Part shown: positions 36,115-43,280 of the stretch, one piece after another | Position numbering within the stretch: the stretch's first letter is position 1 | Layout: each line of letters opens with the position of its first letter | From: Spinactinospora alkalitolerans | Lineage (GTDB): Bacteria > Actinomycetota > Actinomycetes > Streptosporangiales > Streptosporangiaceae | Length of the DNA stretch: 64,000 bases | Assembly: GCF_013408795.1 (NCBI RefSeq) | Contig: NZ_JACCCC010000001.1 | Location: 3,534,001 to 3,598,000 of the forward strand | Reading direction: 5' to 3' | Notes under the pieces: generated by a model | Told to the model about the DNA's origin: nothing | Databases searched by the model: none | Seen by the model: the letters and a program-made list of their open reading frames with translations, nothing else | Made by a program: the position numbers and the translations under genes

Positions 36115-36336
36115 TTGCGCAGGATCGAGATCGACCCCGACGAACTCCGCCGCCTCTACACCATTGAAGGATGGTCAGGACCCCGGATCGCGATGAAATA
36201 CCAGGCGCCGAAGACGACGATCTACCGCCATCTTGACGCCATCGGGATCCCGCGCCGCCGCCGTAAGGCCCGACCGCCACTACCGCGCCGTGACCGGTCG
36301 AAGAACTACTGGCCCGGCACACGGAACTCCTATTGA
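36115..36336 (+). CDS. Small helix-turn-helix protein
   Basis: 73 residues from a TTG start preceded by AAGGGACC; a GTG at 36064 would add 17 Pro-rich codons and has no ribosome binding site. The core DELRRLYTIEGWSGPRIAMK followed by APKTTIYRHLDAIGIPRR is a homeodomain-like or recombinase-tail type helix-turn-helix (compare Hin-type C-termini). It could bind DNA near the radical SAM promoter 200 bp downstream, or supply the DNA-binding part missing from the resolvase-fold protein; the latter is speculation. Confidence 0.6.
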   Translation: MRRIEIDPDELRRLYTIEGWSGPRIAMKYQAPKTTIYRHLDAIGIPRRRRKARPPLPRRDRSKNYWPGTRNSY

Positions 36337-36537
36337 GCCACCGCCCTGTCCTGTCTTCCCCTCTCCCACAGGGCGGGGCGGCCCGAAACCAGCGGCACGG
36401 GCATCCACATTCCATGACCGTAACCGGACAGAAACCACAACCCCATACAGCGAGGTGTGTCCCTAGGGGAAACAGACACATCTCTTCTGTCCAACGCAAG
36501 GCACCCCGGACACCCGCCAGGCACAAGGAGGCTCCCA
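36337..36537 (+). promoter_or_regulatory. Promoter region of the radical SAM/peptide operon
   Basis: A 200-bp, AT-richer gap. At 36456-36480 TGTGTC and GACACA flank CCCTAGGG, a nested inverted repeat suited to a regulator. No clear -10/-35 pair can be fixed by eye. Confidence 0.4.
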
Positions 36538-37659
36538 GTGCATGACCTCATCGTCAGCCCATTCCTCGATGACCATCTCGTTTTAATGCCCGGCCGCACC
36601 AATGGATTCAAGCTGCCACGGCACCGCTACCTCGAACTCGCCGACGCCCCCACCAACGCGCCGATCCCCGACTGGCTGGTCACCGCTGCCGACCGCGCAT
36701 TCAACCTGAACCTCACCGGCCGGCCCCTGCACCCGACCGCCCTGATCCGCCGCCCATCGCCCTACGGATGCGTCCGAGCCAGCTACGAACTGAACTTGGG
36801 CTGCAACTACGACTGCGAGCACTGCTACTTGGGTGAGCGGCCGTTCGCCGGGCTTGACTGGCCTGGCCGTGAACGGCTGCTGCACATCATGCGTGACGCC
36901 GGAGTCGTGTGGGTGCAGCTCACCGGCGGCGAACCACTCATCGACCGGCTGTTCCCCGACGTGCACCGGCTCGCCTACGAGCTGGGCATGATGATCAGCA
37001 TCTCCTCCAACGGCTCCCGGCTGTCCAATCCGCACATCCTGGATCTGTTGACCACCTACCGCCCGTACCGGCTCACCCTGTCGGTGTACGGCGCCACCGA
37101 AGAGTCCTACGACGGCATGACCCGCCGCCGCGGGTCGTATCGCAGGTTCGTCAAAGGCCTCGACGCCGCCGTCGAAGCCGACCTCCCGGTCCAGCTCAGT
37201 GTCGTGGTGAGCAGCCACAACACCCACGAGATCGACGCCATGGTGGACATGGCCGAATCCCGCGGGATCACCCACCACGTGTACGTGAACATGTCGCCGA
37301 CGATCCACGGCGACGGGAGCGTGCTGACCACCCAGTCAGCAGAACATCTTCGAGAACGCAAAGTGTTCACCGGCTGCAACGCCGGCCACACCTTCTTCCA
37401 CGCCGACCCGCACGGCCGCGCCTCGATCTGCAAGATCGGCCGCGATGACGCCATCGACCTCATCAGCGAGGGCGTCGAGGGCCTGTCCCGCCTCGGCGAG
37501 ATCGCCGACCGGCTCATGTTGCGCACCGGTGGATGCTCCGGCTGCGCACTGTCCGGCTCCTGCACCGTGTGCCGCCCGCTGGCCAAGCAGTACCAGCAGG
37601 CCAAGGCCCCCCTCCAGATGTACTGCCAGCACGGGAAACGAGAGGAGGTGACCACATGA
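36538..37659 (+). CDS. Radical SAM/SPASM-type peptide-modifying enzyme
   Basis: About 373 residues. The SAM-cluster motif CX3CX2C is at C89, C93 and C96 (LGCNYDCEHCYLG), followed by the GGEP motif (QLTGGEPLIDR). The C-terminal quarter is Cys-rich (TGCNAGH, SICKIGRD, GGCSGCALSGSCTVC and a last Cys at about 363), the pattern of SPASM auxiliary iron-sulfur clusters. GTG start with AAGGAGG at the right distance. Such enzymes crosslink or otherwise modify ribosomal peptides. Its TGA overlaps the start of the 43-residue peptide gene, the likely substrate. Confidence 0.85.
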   Translation: MHDLIVSPFLDDHLVLMPGRTNGFKLPRHRYLELADAPTNAPIPDWLVTAADRAFNLNLTGRPLHPTALIRRPSPYGCVRASYELNLGCNYDCEHCYLGERPFAGLDWPGRERLLHIMRDAGVVWVQLTGGEPLIDRLFPDVHRLAYELGMMISISSNGSRLSNPHILDLLTTYRPYRLTLSVYGATEESYDGMTRRRGSYRRFVKGLDAAVEADLPVQLSVVVSSHNTHEIDAMVDMAESRGITHHVYVNMSPTIHGDGSVLTTQSAEHLRERKVFTGCNAGHTFFHADPHGRASICKIGRDDAIDLISEGVEGLSRLGEIADRLMLRTGGCSGCALSGSCTVCRPLAKQYQQAKAPLQMYCQHGKREEVTT

Positions 37660-37787
37660 CCGCGGTGTTCGTTGAGATCGAGACGCCCACCCGCCGGAGT
37701 GAGGAGATCGAGTTCGTCGACGACATGGACGTCGTGCTCGAATCCGAGAAGTGCAGCTGCAACGCCGGTGACGACAACCCCTACTGA
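37656..37787 (+). CDS. Candidate RiPP precursor peptide
   Basis: 43 residues, ATGA overlap with the radical SAM gene and its own GAGAGGAGG site. The N-terminal part (about 1-32) is acidic and amphipathic, with EEIEFVDDMDVVLESEK, like a RiPP leader. The C-terminus is CSCNAGDDNPY with two Cys as CxC and a terminal Tyr, the likely core. It contains no basic core, no known motif such as FxSxx, and a terminator follows directly. The combination of size, coupling and Cys-bearing tail is the evidence; no known precursor family is recognised. Confidence 0.72.
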   Translation: MTAVFVEIETPTRRSEEIEFVDDMDVVLESEKCSCNAGDDNPY

Positions 37788-37809
37788 TCAGGCATGACCG
37801 CTTGAAGCG

Positions 37810-37841
37810 GGCTCCGGTGGTTCTGCCTCCGGAGCCTGTTT
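37810..37841 (+). terminator. Terminator after the peptide gene
   Basis: GGCTCCGG pairs with CCGGAGCC around an 11-nt loop and is followed by TGTTT. It closes the radical SAM/peptide unit before the GNAT gene. Confidence 0.7.
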
Positions 37842-37855
37842 CAGGTGAGTAGCAT

Positions 37856-38728
37856 GTGCGCATGCGCGACGACAGCGCCTCGACGGGACTGGTGTTTCCC
37901 GTTCCCTACGTGCCGACGCTCGGCCCGGTCCACCCCGATGCCGTCACCCCCGGCCTGTGGGGCGAGGTCGTCGGCAACAGCGGCACCGGCCGGTTCCTCA
38001 CGCACGATCCGGCCGCCCGCTGGCGCGGCGCCAAAGACGAGCAGGTCCTCGTCAAGACTGTTGTCGCCGCCCCCGAGCGAATGATGGTGCCCACGCTCCT
38101 CGGCCGGGGGAACAGCCTCCTCACGGTCCACCACTACGGGCTGCTCGACACCGGCCGGGCACGCGAAGAGGCGGGCAAGCTCGCCGCCGACCACGGCGCC
38201 GGTGATGCCCGGATTCTCTGGCTCACCCAGGAGCCGCATCCGGATGCGGGCCGGTGCCGCCGGATCCAGTTGAAGACCTTCCGCGGAATCGAGCCTCCGC
38301 CCGACGGCGACCAGGTCGGCCCGTTGCACGCTCAGCCCGCCGACATCCGCGCCACCTGGCCCGCCTTCACCCAGGTCCTGGGGCACGAGGGCTTCTCAGC
38401 ACTCGATGACCGGATGCGCACCGGCACGCTGAACGGGCCGGTTCTCATCGCCGCCACCGGCGGGCGGATCGTCGGCGCGATCGGCCCCATGGCCACACTG
38501 CCCGATCCCATCGGCAGGGTACGGCTGCTCCCGCAGTACTTCGGTGTCCTGCCCGAGCACCGTAACGCCGGTCACGGGCGCGCACTGTGGCGGTCCGCCA
38601 TGCGCTGGGGCCGGCGAGCAGGCGCCGACTATCAGCTGTTGCAGACCGAGCTCGGCGGCGCATCGGACCGGCTGTGCCAAGCCGAAGGGCTCACGACGCT
38701 CGGCTTCGTCACCACCATCACCGTCTGA
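37856..38728 (+). CDS. GNAT-family acetyltransferase
   Basis: 290 residues. The C-terminal half has the acetyl-CoA-binding pattern of GNAT enzymes: PQYFGVLPEHRNAGHGRALW (motif A, R/Q-xxG-x-G/A) and a final strand FVTTITV. The N-terminal half (to about 150) is of unknown fold. Start GTG 37856 with AGGTGA at suitable distance; ATG 37862 is the alternative. It follows the terminator of the peptide unit, so it is probably expressed separately, but could still act on the modified peptide or a small molecule. Confidence 0.7.
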   Translation: MRMRDDSASTGLVFPVPYVPTLGPVHPDAVTPGLWGEVVGNSGTGRFLTHDPAARWRGAKDEQVLVKTVVAAPERMMVPTLLGRGNSLLTVHHYGLLDTGRAREEAGKLAADHGAGDARILWLTQEPHPDAGRCRRIQLKTFRGIEPPPDGDQVGPLHAQPADIRATWPAFTQVLGHEGFSALDDRMRTGTLNGPVLIAATGGRIVGAIGPMATLPDPIGRVRLLPQYFGVLPEHRNAGHGRALWRSAMRWGRRAGADYQLLQTELGGASDRLCQAEGLTTLGFVTTITV

Positions 38729-38743
38729 AGAAGGGGCGCCCCT

Positions 38744-39547
38744 ATGGGAGTGCAGCGGCGGCAGTGGGCCGACCTGCCCGATAAGGTGCGCGCCGCCGTC
38801 GTGGAGCACACCGGCCCCGTGACGAAGGTGAAGGCAGCGCGGGGCGGACTGAACTCCGGTATCGCCGCCACTGTGCACAGCCTCGACGGAGCCGTGTTCG
38901 TCAAGGGACTGCCACTGGGCCACCCGCAGGCATGGACACAGGACCGGGAGGCCGCCATCGCCCCGCACCTCGCCGAGGCGGCTCCGCGGCTGCTGTGGCA
39001 GATCCGCGTCGGCGGGTGGAATCTACTCGGCTGGGAGCACGTCGAGGGCCGCCACGCCGACTACACGCCCGGCTCCCCGGACCTGCCCGCGGTCGCCGAC
39101 GCGCTGGCACTGCTCGGCAAGGCCGCATGCCCCGGCGATGTCCCGGTGAAAACGGTCGAGCGGTGGCGGGACTACGTCGACGCCCCAAGCGACCTGGACC
39201 GACTCGACGGCGACGCGCTGCTGCACACCGACCCCAACTCCAGCAACGTCCTCGTCGGCGACGGCGGCCGGACGCTCCTGGTCGACTGGGCGTGGCCGAC
39301 CCGTGCCGCCGCCTGGGTTGACGCGGCGTGCTGGGTGGTCTGGCTGATCACCGCCGACCACACCCCGGCCGAGGCCGAGCAGCACGCCGCAACGGTACCG
39401 GCCTGGCAGCAGGGCGACGACGACGCGCTCGCCGTATTCGCCCGGGTCCAGTCCCGGCTCTGGGCGGGGATCGCCGAAGCCGATCCGAACCCATGGACGG
39501 TGGGCGTTGCCCAGGCCGCCGCGCGGTGGAAGGAGCACCGGACCTGA
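38744..39547 (+). CDS. Aminoglycoside-phosphotransferase-like kinase
   Basis: 267 residues with a protein-kinase-like fold of the APH group: Brenner-type catalytic loop LHTDPNSSNVLV and the metal-binding LVDWAWP. The N-lobe carries FVKGLPLGH where the ATP lysine sits. Relatives phosphorylate antibiotics or small metabolites. The substrate is unknown; it is linked to the GNAT gene by a 15-bp gap and overlaps the thymidylate kinase fragment. Confidence 0.75.
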   Translation: MGVQRRQWADLPDKVRAAVVEHTGPVTKVKAARGGLNSGIAATVHSLDGAVFVKGLPLGHPQAWTQDREAAIAPHLAEAAPRLLWQIRVGGWNLLGWEHVEGRHADYTPGSPDLPAVADALALLGKAACPGDVPVKTVERWRDYVDAPSDLDRLDGDALLHTDPNSSNVLVGDGGRTLLVDWAWPTRAAAWVDAACWVVWLITADHTPAEAEQHAATVPAWQQGDDDALAVFARVQSRLWAGIAEADPNPWTVGVAQAAARWKEHRT

Positions 39548-39971
39548 AACGACGGGGTTGCGGCTGACCGAGATCCGACCCGCGCTCGCCGAGGGGCGGC
39601 TGGTGCTGTGCGACCGCTACATCGCCTCGTCCCTGGTGCTGCAAGCCGGGATCGACCGGGTCCCCAAGGAGTTCGTGCAGGGTCTCAACGCCCACGCCAA
39701 CCCGCCCGACTTGAACGTGATCCTGACCGCGCCCGCCGAGGTCCTGCACGGCAGGCTGGCCGCACGGGGCTCGCACGGCCGATTCGAGAACGACCCCGCC
39801 AACACCGACAGAGAGGTCACCCTGTACCGGGAGGTGATCCCGCTACTGGAGCAGGCCGGGATCACGACACTGGTGGTCGACACCGCCCCCGGTGTGGAGA
39901 AGACGATTTCACACCTCGCAAGCACCATCGGCGCGCTATGGTCACAGAAACACCAGGAACCCGCCGCCTGA
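39507..39971 (+). pseudogene. Thymidylate-kinase-like gene lacking its 5' part
   Basis: From about codon 16 the frame matches the middle and end of dTMP kinases: VLCDRYIASSLVLQAG (DRY motif), NPPDLNVILTAP, then a lid-like RFEND segment and the terminal helix. The N-terminal P-loop and thymidine site, about 70 residues, are missing. Instead the frame runs out of the end of the kinase-like gene upstream. It cannot bind ATP normally, so it is probably non-functional unless another chain supplies the loop. Confidence 0.7.
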
Positions 39972-39981
39972 GAGGTCGAGC

Positions 39982-40629
39982 ATGCCGGAGCGCTACCGCA
40001 GCATCATCGACGTCCACGTGATCCTGCAACGCGACGGCGAGATCCTGCTCCTGGAACGCCAAGGCACCGGATACTGCGACGGCATGCTCCACCTGCCCTC
40101 CGGCCACCTCGACGAAGGCGAACCGATCCCGCACGGCGCGGCCCGCGAAGCACACGAGGAGGTCGGGGTCACCATCGACCCCGACGATCTCGCTCTCGCC
40201 GCGGTCGTCCACCACCGGCAGCGCGCGGATCTCGCCCGGGTCGGCATGTTCCTCCACACCGAAACGTGGACGGGCGAGCCGTTCAACGCCGAACCCCACA
40301 AATGCGGCAAGCTCCAATGGGCTGATCCTCGCGTACTGCCCTCCACCACGATCGACTATCCGGCCGAGGGCATTCGGGCGTGGCTGTCCGGCACCGGCTA
40401 CGCCTCCCACGACTGGGATGGGTTCGCCTGGTCCAGCCTGGTCCGACGATCGAAACGGCTTATCGGTAACTGGAGAGGCCACGTCGAAACCGGTGGTCAC
40501 GCGGTCATTCCGGTGTCGGCTTACATGGCCGCGGTCGGCCTGGTCAGCCTGGTCGCCGTGCTGTACATCCCCGAGACCCCCGACCAGGTGCGCGAACGGC
40601 GCGCGGCCGGGGGTACGGTTACGCGGTGA
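39982..40629 (+). CDS. NUDIX hydrolase with an acquired MFS-derived tail
   Basis: 215 residues. The Nudix box reads GHLDEGEPIPHGAAREAHEE and continues VGV, giving all catalytic glutamates. The catalytic domain ends near residue 150. After about residue 176 the frame enters the right 121-bp repeat in the same reading frame as the transporter, so 38 residues of a membrane helix and charged tail (starting VSAYMAAVGLVSLVAVLY) replace the natural C-terminus. ATG with GAGAGGTCGAG upstream. It hydrolyses a nucleoside diphosphate derivative; it is the last gene of the island. Confidence 0.8.
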   Translation: MPERYRSIIDVHVILQRDGEILLLERQGTGYCDGMLHLPSGHLDEGEPIPHGAAREAHEEVGVTIDPDDLALAAVVHHRQRADLARVGMFLHTETWTGEPFNAEPHKCGKLQWADPRVLPSTTIDYPAEGIRAWLSGTGYASHDWDGFAWSSLVRRSKRLIGNWRGHVETGGHAVIPVSAYMAAVGLVSLVAVLYIPETPDQVRERRAAGGTVTR

Positions 40630-40631
40630 CC
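40511..40631. repeat. Right 121-bp direct repeat (island boundary)
   Basis: Identical to 32488-32608. It carries a 3' fragment of the MHS transporter gene fused in frame to the NUDIX gene, and restores the original GTGA junction with the FAD oxidase gene. Confidence 0.97.
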
Positions 40632-40661
40632 GACTGCGGCGACCAGCACGGGAGACCCTCC

Positions 40662-42059
40662 ATGACATCGTCCTCCACGCCCCGCGAGCATCCCGAGCTG
40701 CGCGGACGCCTGCGCGACGCGCTGGGCGCCGACGCCGTCACGACCGATCCGGACGTGCTCGCCGCCCACGGCCGCGACGAGGCGGCCTTCGGCTCCGCGG
40801 GCACCGCCGCCGCGCTGGTGCGCGCCCGCGGCACCGACGACGTCCGCCGCGTCCTGGCCGTCGCGCACGAGCTGGGGGCGCCGGTCGTGCCGCAGGGGGC
40901 GCGCACGGGCCTGTCCGGCGGGGCCAACGCCGTGGACGGCTGCGTGCTGCTGTCACTGGAGCGCATGGACGCGATCGTGCGCGTCGACCCCGATGAGCAG
41001 ACCGCCGTGGTCCAGCCCGGCGTGGTCAACTCCGCGCTCTCCGCCGCGGCGGCCGAGCACGGCCTGTTCTACCCTCCTGACCCCTCCTCCTGGGAGGTGT
41101 CGACCATCGGCGGCAACGTCGCCACCAACGCCGGCGGGCTGTGCTGCGTGAAGTACGGGGTCACCGCCGACTTCGTGCGCGGGCTGGAGGTCGTGCTGCC
41201 CGGCGGCGAGGTCCTGCGCACCGGGCGGCGCACCGCGAAGGGGGTGGCCGGCTACGACCTGACCCGCCTGGTCTGCGGGTCCGAGGGGACGCTCGGGGTC
41301 GTCACCGAGGTCACGGTCGGCCTGGTCCCCGCGCCCGAGGCCGCCCTGACCGCGGTCGCCACGTTCCCCTCCGTCGCCGACGCCGCCAAGGCCGTGGCGG
41401 GCGTGATGAGCACGCGGCTGCGGCCGTCCCTGCTGGAGCTCATGGACGGGCCGACGATCGCCGCGGTCAACGACCACCGGGACATGGGCCTGCCCGCCGA
41501 GGCCGGCGCGATGCTGCTGGTGCAGTCCGACCGCGGCGAGCGGGCGGCCTCCGACATCGCCGAGTTCGCCGGCGTGTTCGCCGACCACGGTGCGCTCGAC
41601 GTGATCGAGGCGGAGAGCGCCGCCGAATCGCGCACGCTCCTGCAGGCCCGCAGGATGGTGCACGTCGCGTTGGAGCGCCTGGGCACCAACCTGGTCGACG
41701 ACGTGTGCGTGCCGCGCTCCCGGATGGCCGAGCTGGTGGAGGGCGTCGCCGCGCTCGGCGCCGAGCACGGGCTGGTCACGACGTGCTCCGGGCACGCGGG
41801 CGACGGCAACATGCACCCCACTGTCATCTTCGACCGGGACGACCCTGAGCAGGTGCGCCACGCCGAACTGGTCTTCGGCGCGATCATGGAGCTGGGGCTG
41901 TCGCTGGGCGGCACCATCACCGGCGAGCACGGAGTCGGCCTGCTGAAGCGGCGGTGGCTCGCCGAGGAGGTCGGGCCGCTGGGCGCGCGCCTGCACGCCG
42001 GCATCAAGCGGGTGTTCGACCCGCGCGGCATCCTCAACCCGGGCAAGGTCGTCGAGTAG
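40662..42059 (+). CDS. FAD-linked 2-hydroxyacid oxidase (GlcD / D-lactate dehydrogenase type)
   Basis: 465 residues. The FAD-binding PCMH-type domain contains VVPQGARTGLSGGANAV and IGGNVATNAGGLCCVKYG; the C-terminal domain has CSGHAGDGNMHPTVIFDRDD and GTITGEHGVGLLKR, the substrate and metal site of glycolate/D-lactate oxidases. An ATG at 40662 with GGGAGA is preferred; a GTG at 40626, overlapping the transporter-derived stop, would add 12 residues. It likely oxidises a 2-hydroxy acid imported by the MHS transporter it was once joined to. Confidence 0.88.
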   Translation: MTSSSTPREHPELRGRLRDALGADAVTTDPDVLAAHGRDEAAFGSAGTAAALVRARGTDDVRRVLAVAHELGAPVVPQGARTGLSGGANAVDGCVLLSLERMDAIVRVDPDEQTAVVQPGVVNSALSAAAAEHGLFYPPDPSSWEVSTIGGNVATNAGGLCCVKYGVTADFVRGLEVVLPGGEVLRTGRRTAKGVAGYDLTRLVCGSEGTLGVVTEVTVGLVPAPEAALTAVATFPSVADAAKAVAGVMSTRLRPSLLELMDGPTIAAVNDHRDMGLPAEAGAMLLVQSDRGERAASDIAEFAGVFADHGALDVIEAESAAESRTLLQARRMVHVALERLGTNLVDDVCVPRSRMAELVEGVAALGAEHGLVTTCSGHAGDGNMHPTVIFDRDDPEQVRHAELVFGAIMELGLSLGGTITGEHGVGLLKRRWLAEEVGPLGARLHAGIKRVFDPRGILNPGKVVE

Positions 42060-42083
42060 CGGCCCGCGCGGCTTCCCCCGGGG

Positions 42084-42557
42084 TCACGGCCTCCAGACGT
42101 CGCCCTCGATGAGGCGCTGCATGCCGACCCAGGCGAGGTTCATGACCCGCAGGGCCAGGGTCTCGGGCGACTCCTCGGGGTGGTCCAGCAGCCAGTCGGT
42201 GAGGGAGTCGGCGGCCCCGACCACCACGTGGGCGACCACGTCGGCGTCCTTGGCCGAGATCACCCGACGCCCGCACGGCAGCGTCGTCGCGCGCACCGCC
42301 AGCGCGTCCACCTCTTCCATGACGCGCCGGCGGGCACGGACGACATCGGAGGAGAACGGCTCCCCCGACACCCGCGCCTGCTGGTAGAGCACCGCCCAGC
42401 TGTCCCGGTGCTCGGCGACGAAGTGGAAGAACGAGCGCAGCCCCTCCCAGAGCCGGCGCTCGGGTGCGACCGCGTCGTCCATGGCGCCGCGGACGCCGGC
42501 GACGGCGTGACCGCGGCCTATGGCGGCGCGGCCCGCTGCGAGTACCGTGCACCACAT
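42084..42557 (-). pseudogene. TetR-family regulator lacking its DNA-binding domain
   Basis: The frame encodes a TetR C-terminal ligand domain (FFHFVAEHRDSWAVLYQQAR, then DVVAHVVVGAADSLTDWLL and a final helix ending VGMQRLIEGDVWRP). The helix-turn-helix that should occupy the first 50 residues is absent; upstream of 42557 is GC-rich sequence and the end of another gene. It is probably a decayed gene, though a stand-alone ligand domain cannot be excluded. Confidence 0.6.
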
Positions 42558-42594
42558 CCGGCGCCGCTCCGGGCGTCCGGGCGCCCGGGGGTCG

Positions 42595-42774
42595 TCAGCA
42601 GGAGGCCGCCCGTTCGAGGCTGCGCGCCGACAGCAGCAGCGTGACCGTCACGGCCGCGAGAACGGCCCACCACGCCCACAGCCACCACACGAACCCCAGC
42701 GTGGCCACTGACGCGGCGACCGCCGCGAAACCGCAGGCGGCCGAGGTCACCAGCACCCCGAGAACCCGATTCAC
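42595..42774 (-). CDS. Small two-helix membrane protein
   Basis: 59 residues from GTG 42774 (GGGGAGGCGGC upstream) to TGA 42595. It reads as two membrane helices (from VLGVLVTSAACGFAAVAASV, and around FVWWLWAWWAVLAAV) with a short basic and acidic tail. No family is recognised. Its strong ribosome binding site and hydrophobic content make it a likely real gene just upstream of the TetR fragment. Confidence 0.55.
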   Translation of the reverse strand: MNRVLGVLVTSAACGFAAVAASVATLGFVWWLWAWWAVLAAVTVTLLLSARSLERAASC

Positions 42775-43242
42775 GCCGCCTCCCCGGAATCGATCGGCCG
42801 CAGACCGGCCCCGTCCGCCGTGTACCGGGCTTGGGTGAGCATGCTCCTCCTCGGACTCGGCGACGCGTCCGCGCGTGGGGACTCCCCGGCGGCCGGCACG
42901 CTTTTGCTGTTTCTTCCCACCGACGGGCCTTCCAATCGGACGTCAACGTAGTGCGCCCCTGTGACATCACCGAAGACGCCGCGGGCGCCGCGGCCGGTCC
43001 CCCCGCCCTGTCCCTCTCCCGCGCCGCCGGACGCGGGGTGAACCGCGCGGGCCCCCTCGGAATGCCCCTTGTTCCGGTGGCGTGAAGCCCCCGCGCGGTT
43101 CGTAGCCGATTCTCGCGGTCGGCGCTTCGGTTCCGCTTCCGATCGGCTTACAGCGCCGGTCCGGGCGTGCCGCCGGGCCCGTGCCGGGGCGGCGCCGCCC
43201 CGGCGGGATCCGGCCCGGTGCCGCGAATATGCCAGGCTTGTT
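42775..43242. other. Intergenic between membrane protein and IclR gene
   Basis: About 470 bp, divergent promoters. Frames present here are composition artefacts without ribosome binding sites; I see no gene. Confidence 0.35.
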
Positions 43243-43257
43243 TTCGACAATGTCGAA
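43243..43257. promoter_or_regulatory. Operator-like palindrome before the IclR gene
   Basis: TTCGACAATGTCGAA, a perfect 7-1-7 dyad 23 bp before the IclR start. A 12-of-15 match lies upstream of the dehydrogenase gene at 44113. Confidence 0.7.
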
Positions 43258-43280
43258 CGCCGTGTCGATAGGATGATGGA

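Larger units (their letters stand above)
32609..40510. mobile_element. Integrated genomic island, about 7.9 kb, no integrase seen
   Basis: Everything between the two 121-bp repeats separates two genes that fit together as an operon (MHS transporter and FAD oxidase). Cargo: ACC-deaminase-like enzyme, HTH regulator, solitary resolvase-fold protein, three small genes, radical SAM enzyme, 43-residue peptide, GNAT, APH-like kinase, thymidylate kinase fragment and NUDIX protein. Codon third positions look less extreme than in the flanks. No tyrosine or large serine integrase is present, so integration was by homologous (Campbell-type) recombination, or by an integrase supplied in trans or since lost. 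Confidence 0.75.

Noticed and set aside
32488-40631. tRNA-based attachment site for the island
   Set aside because: The repeat is protein-coding (transporter 3' end) and contains no cloverleaf; no tRNA gene lies at either border.
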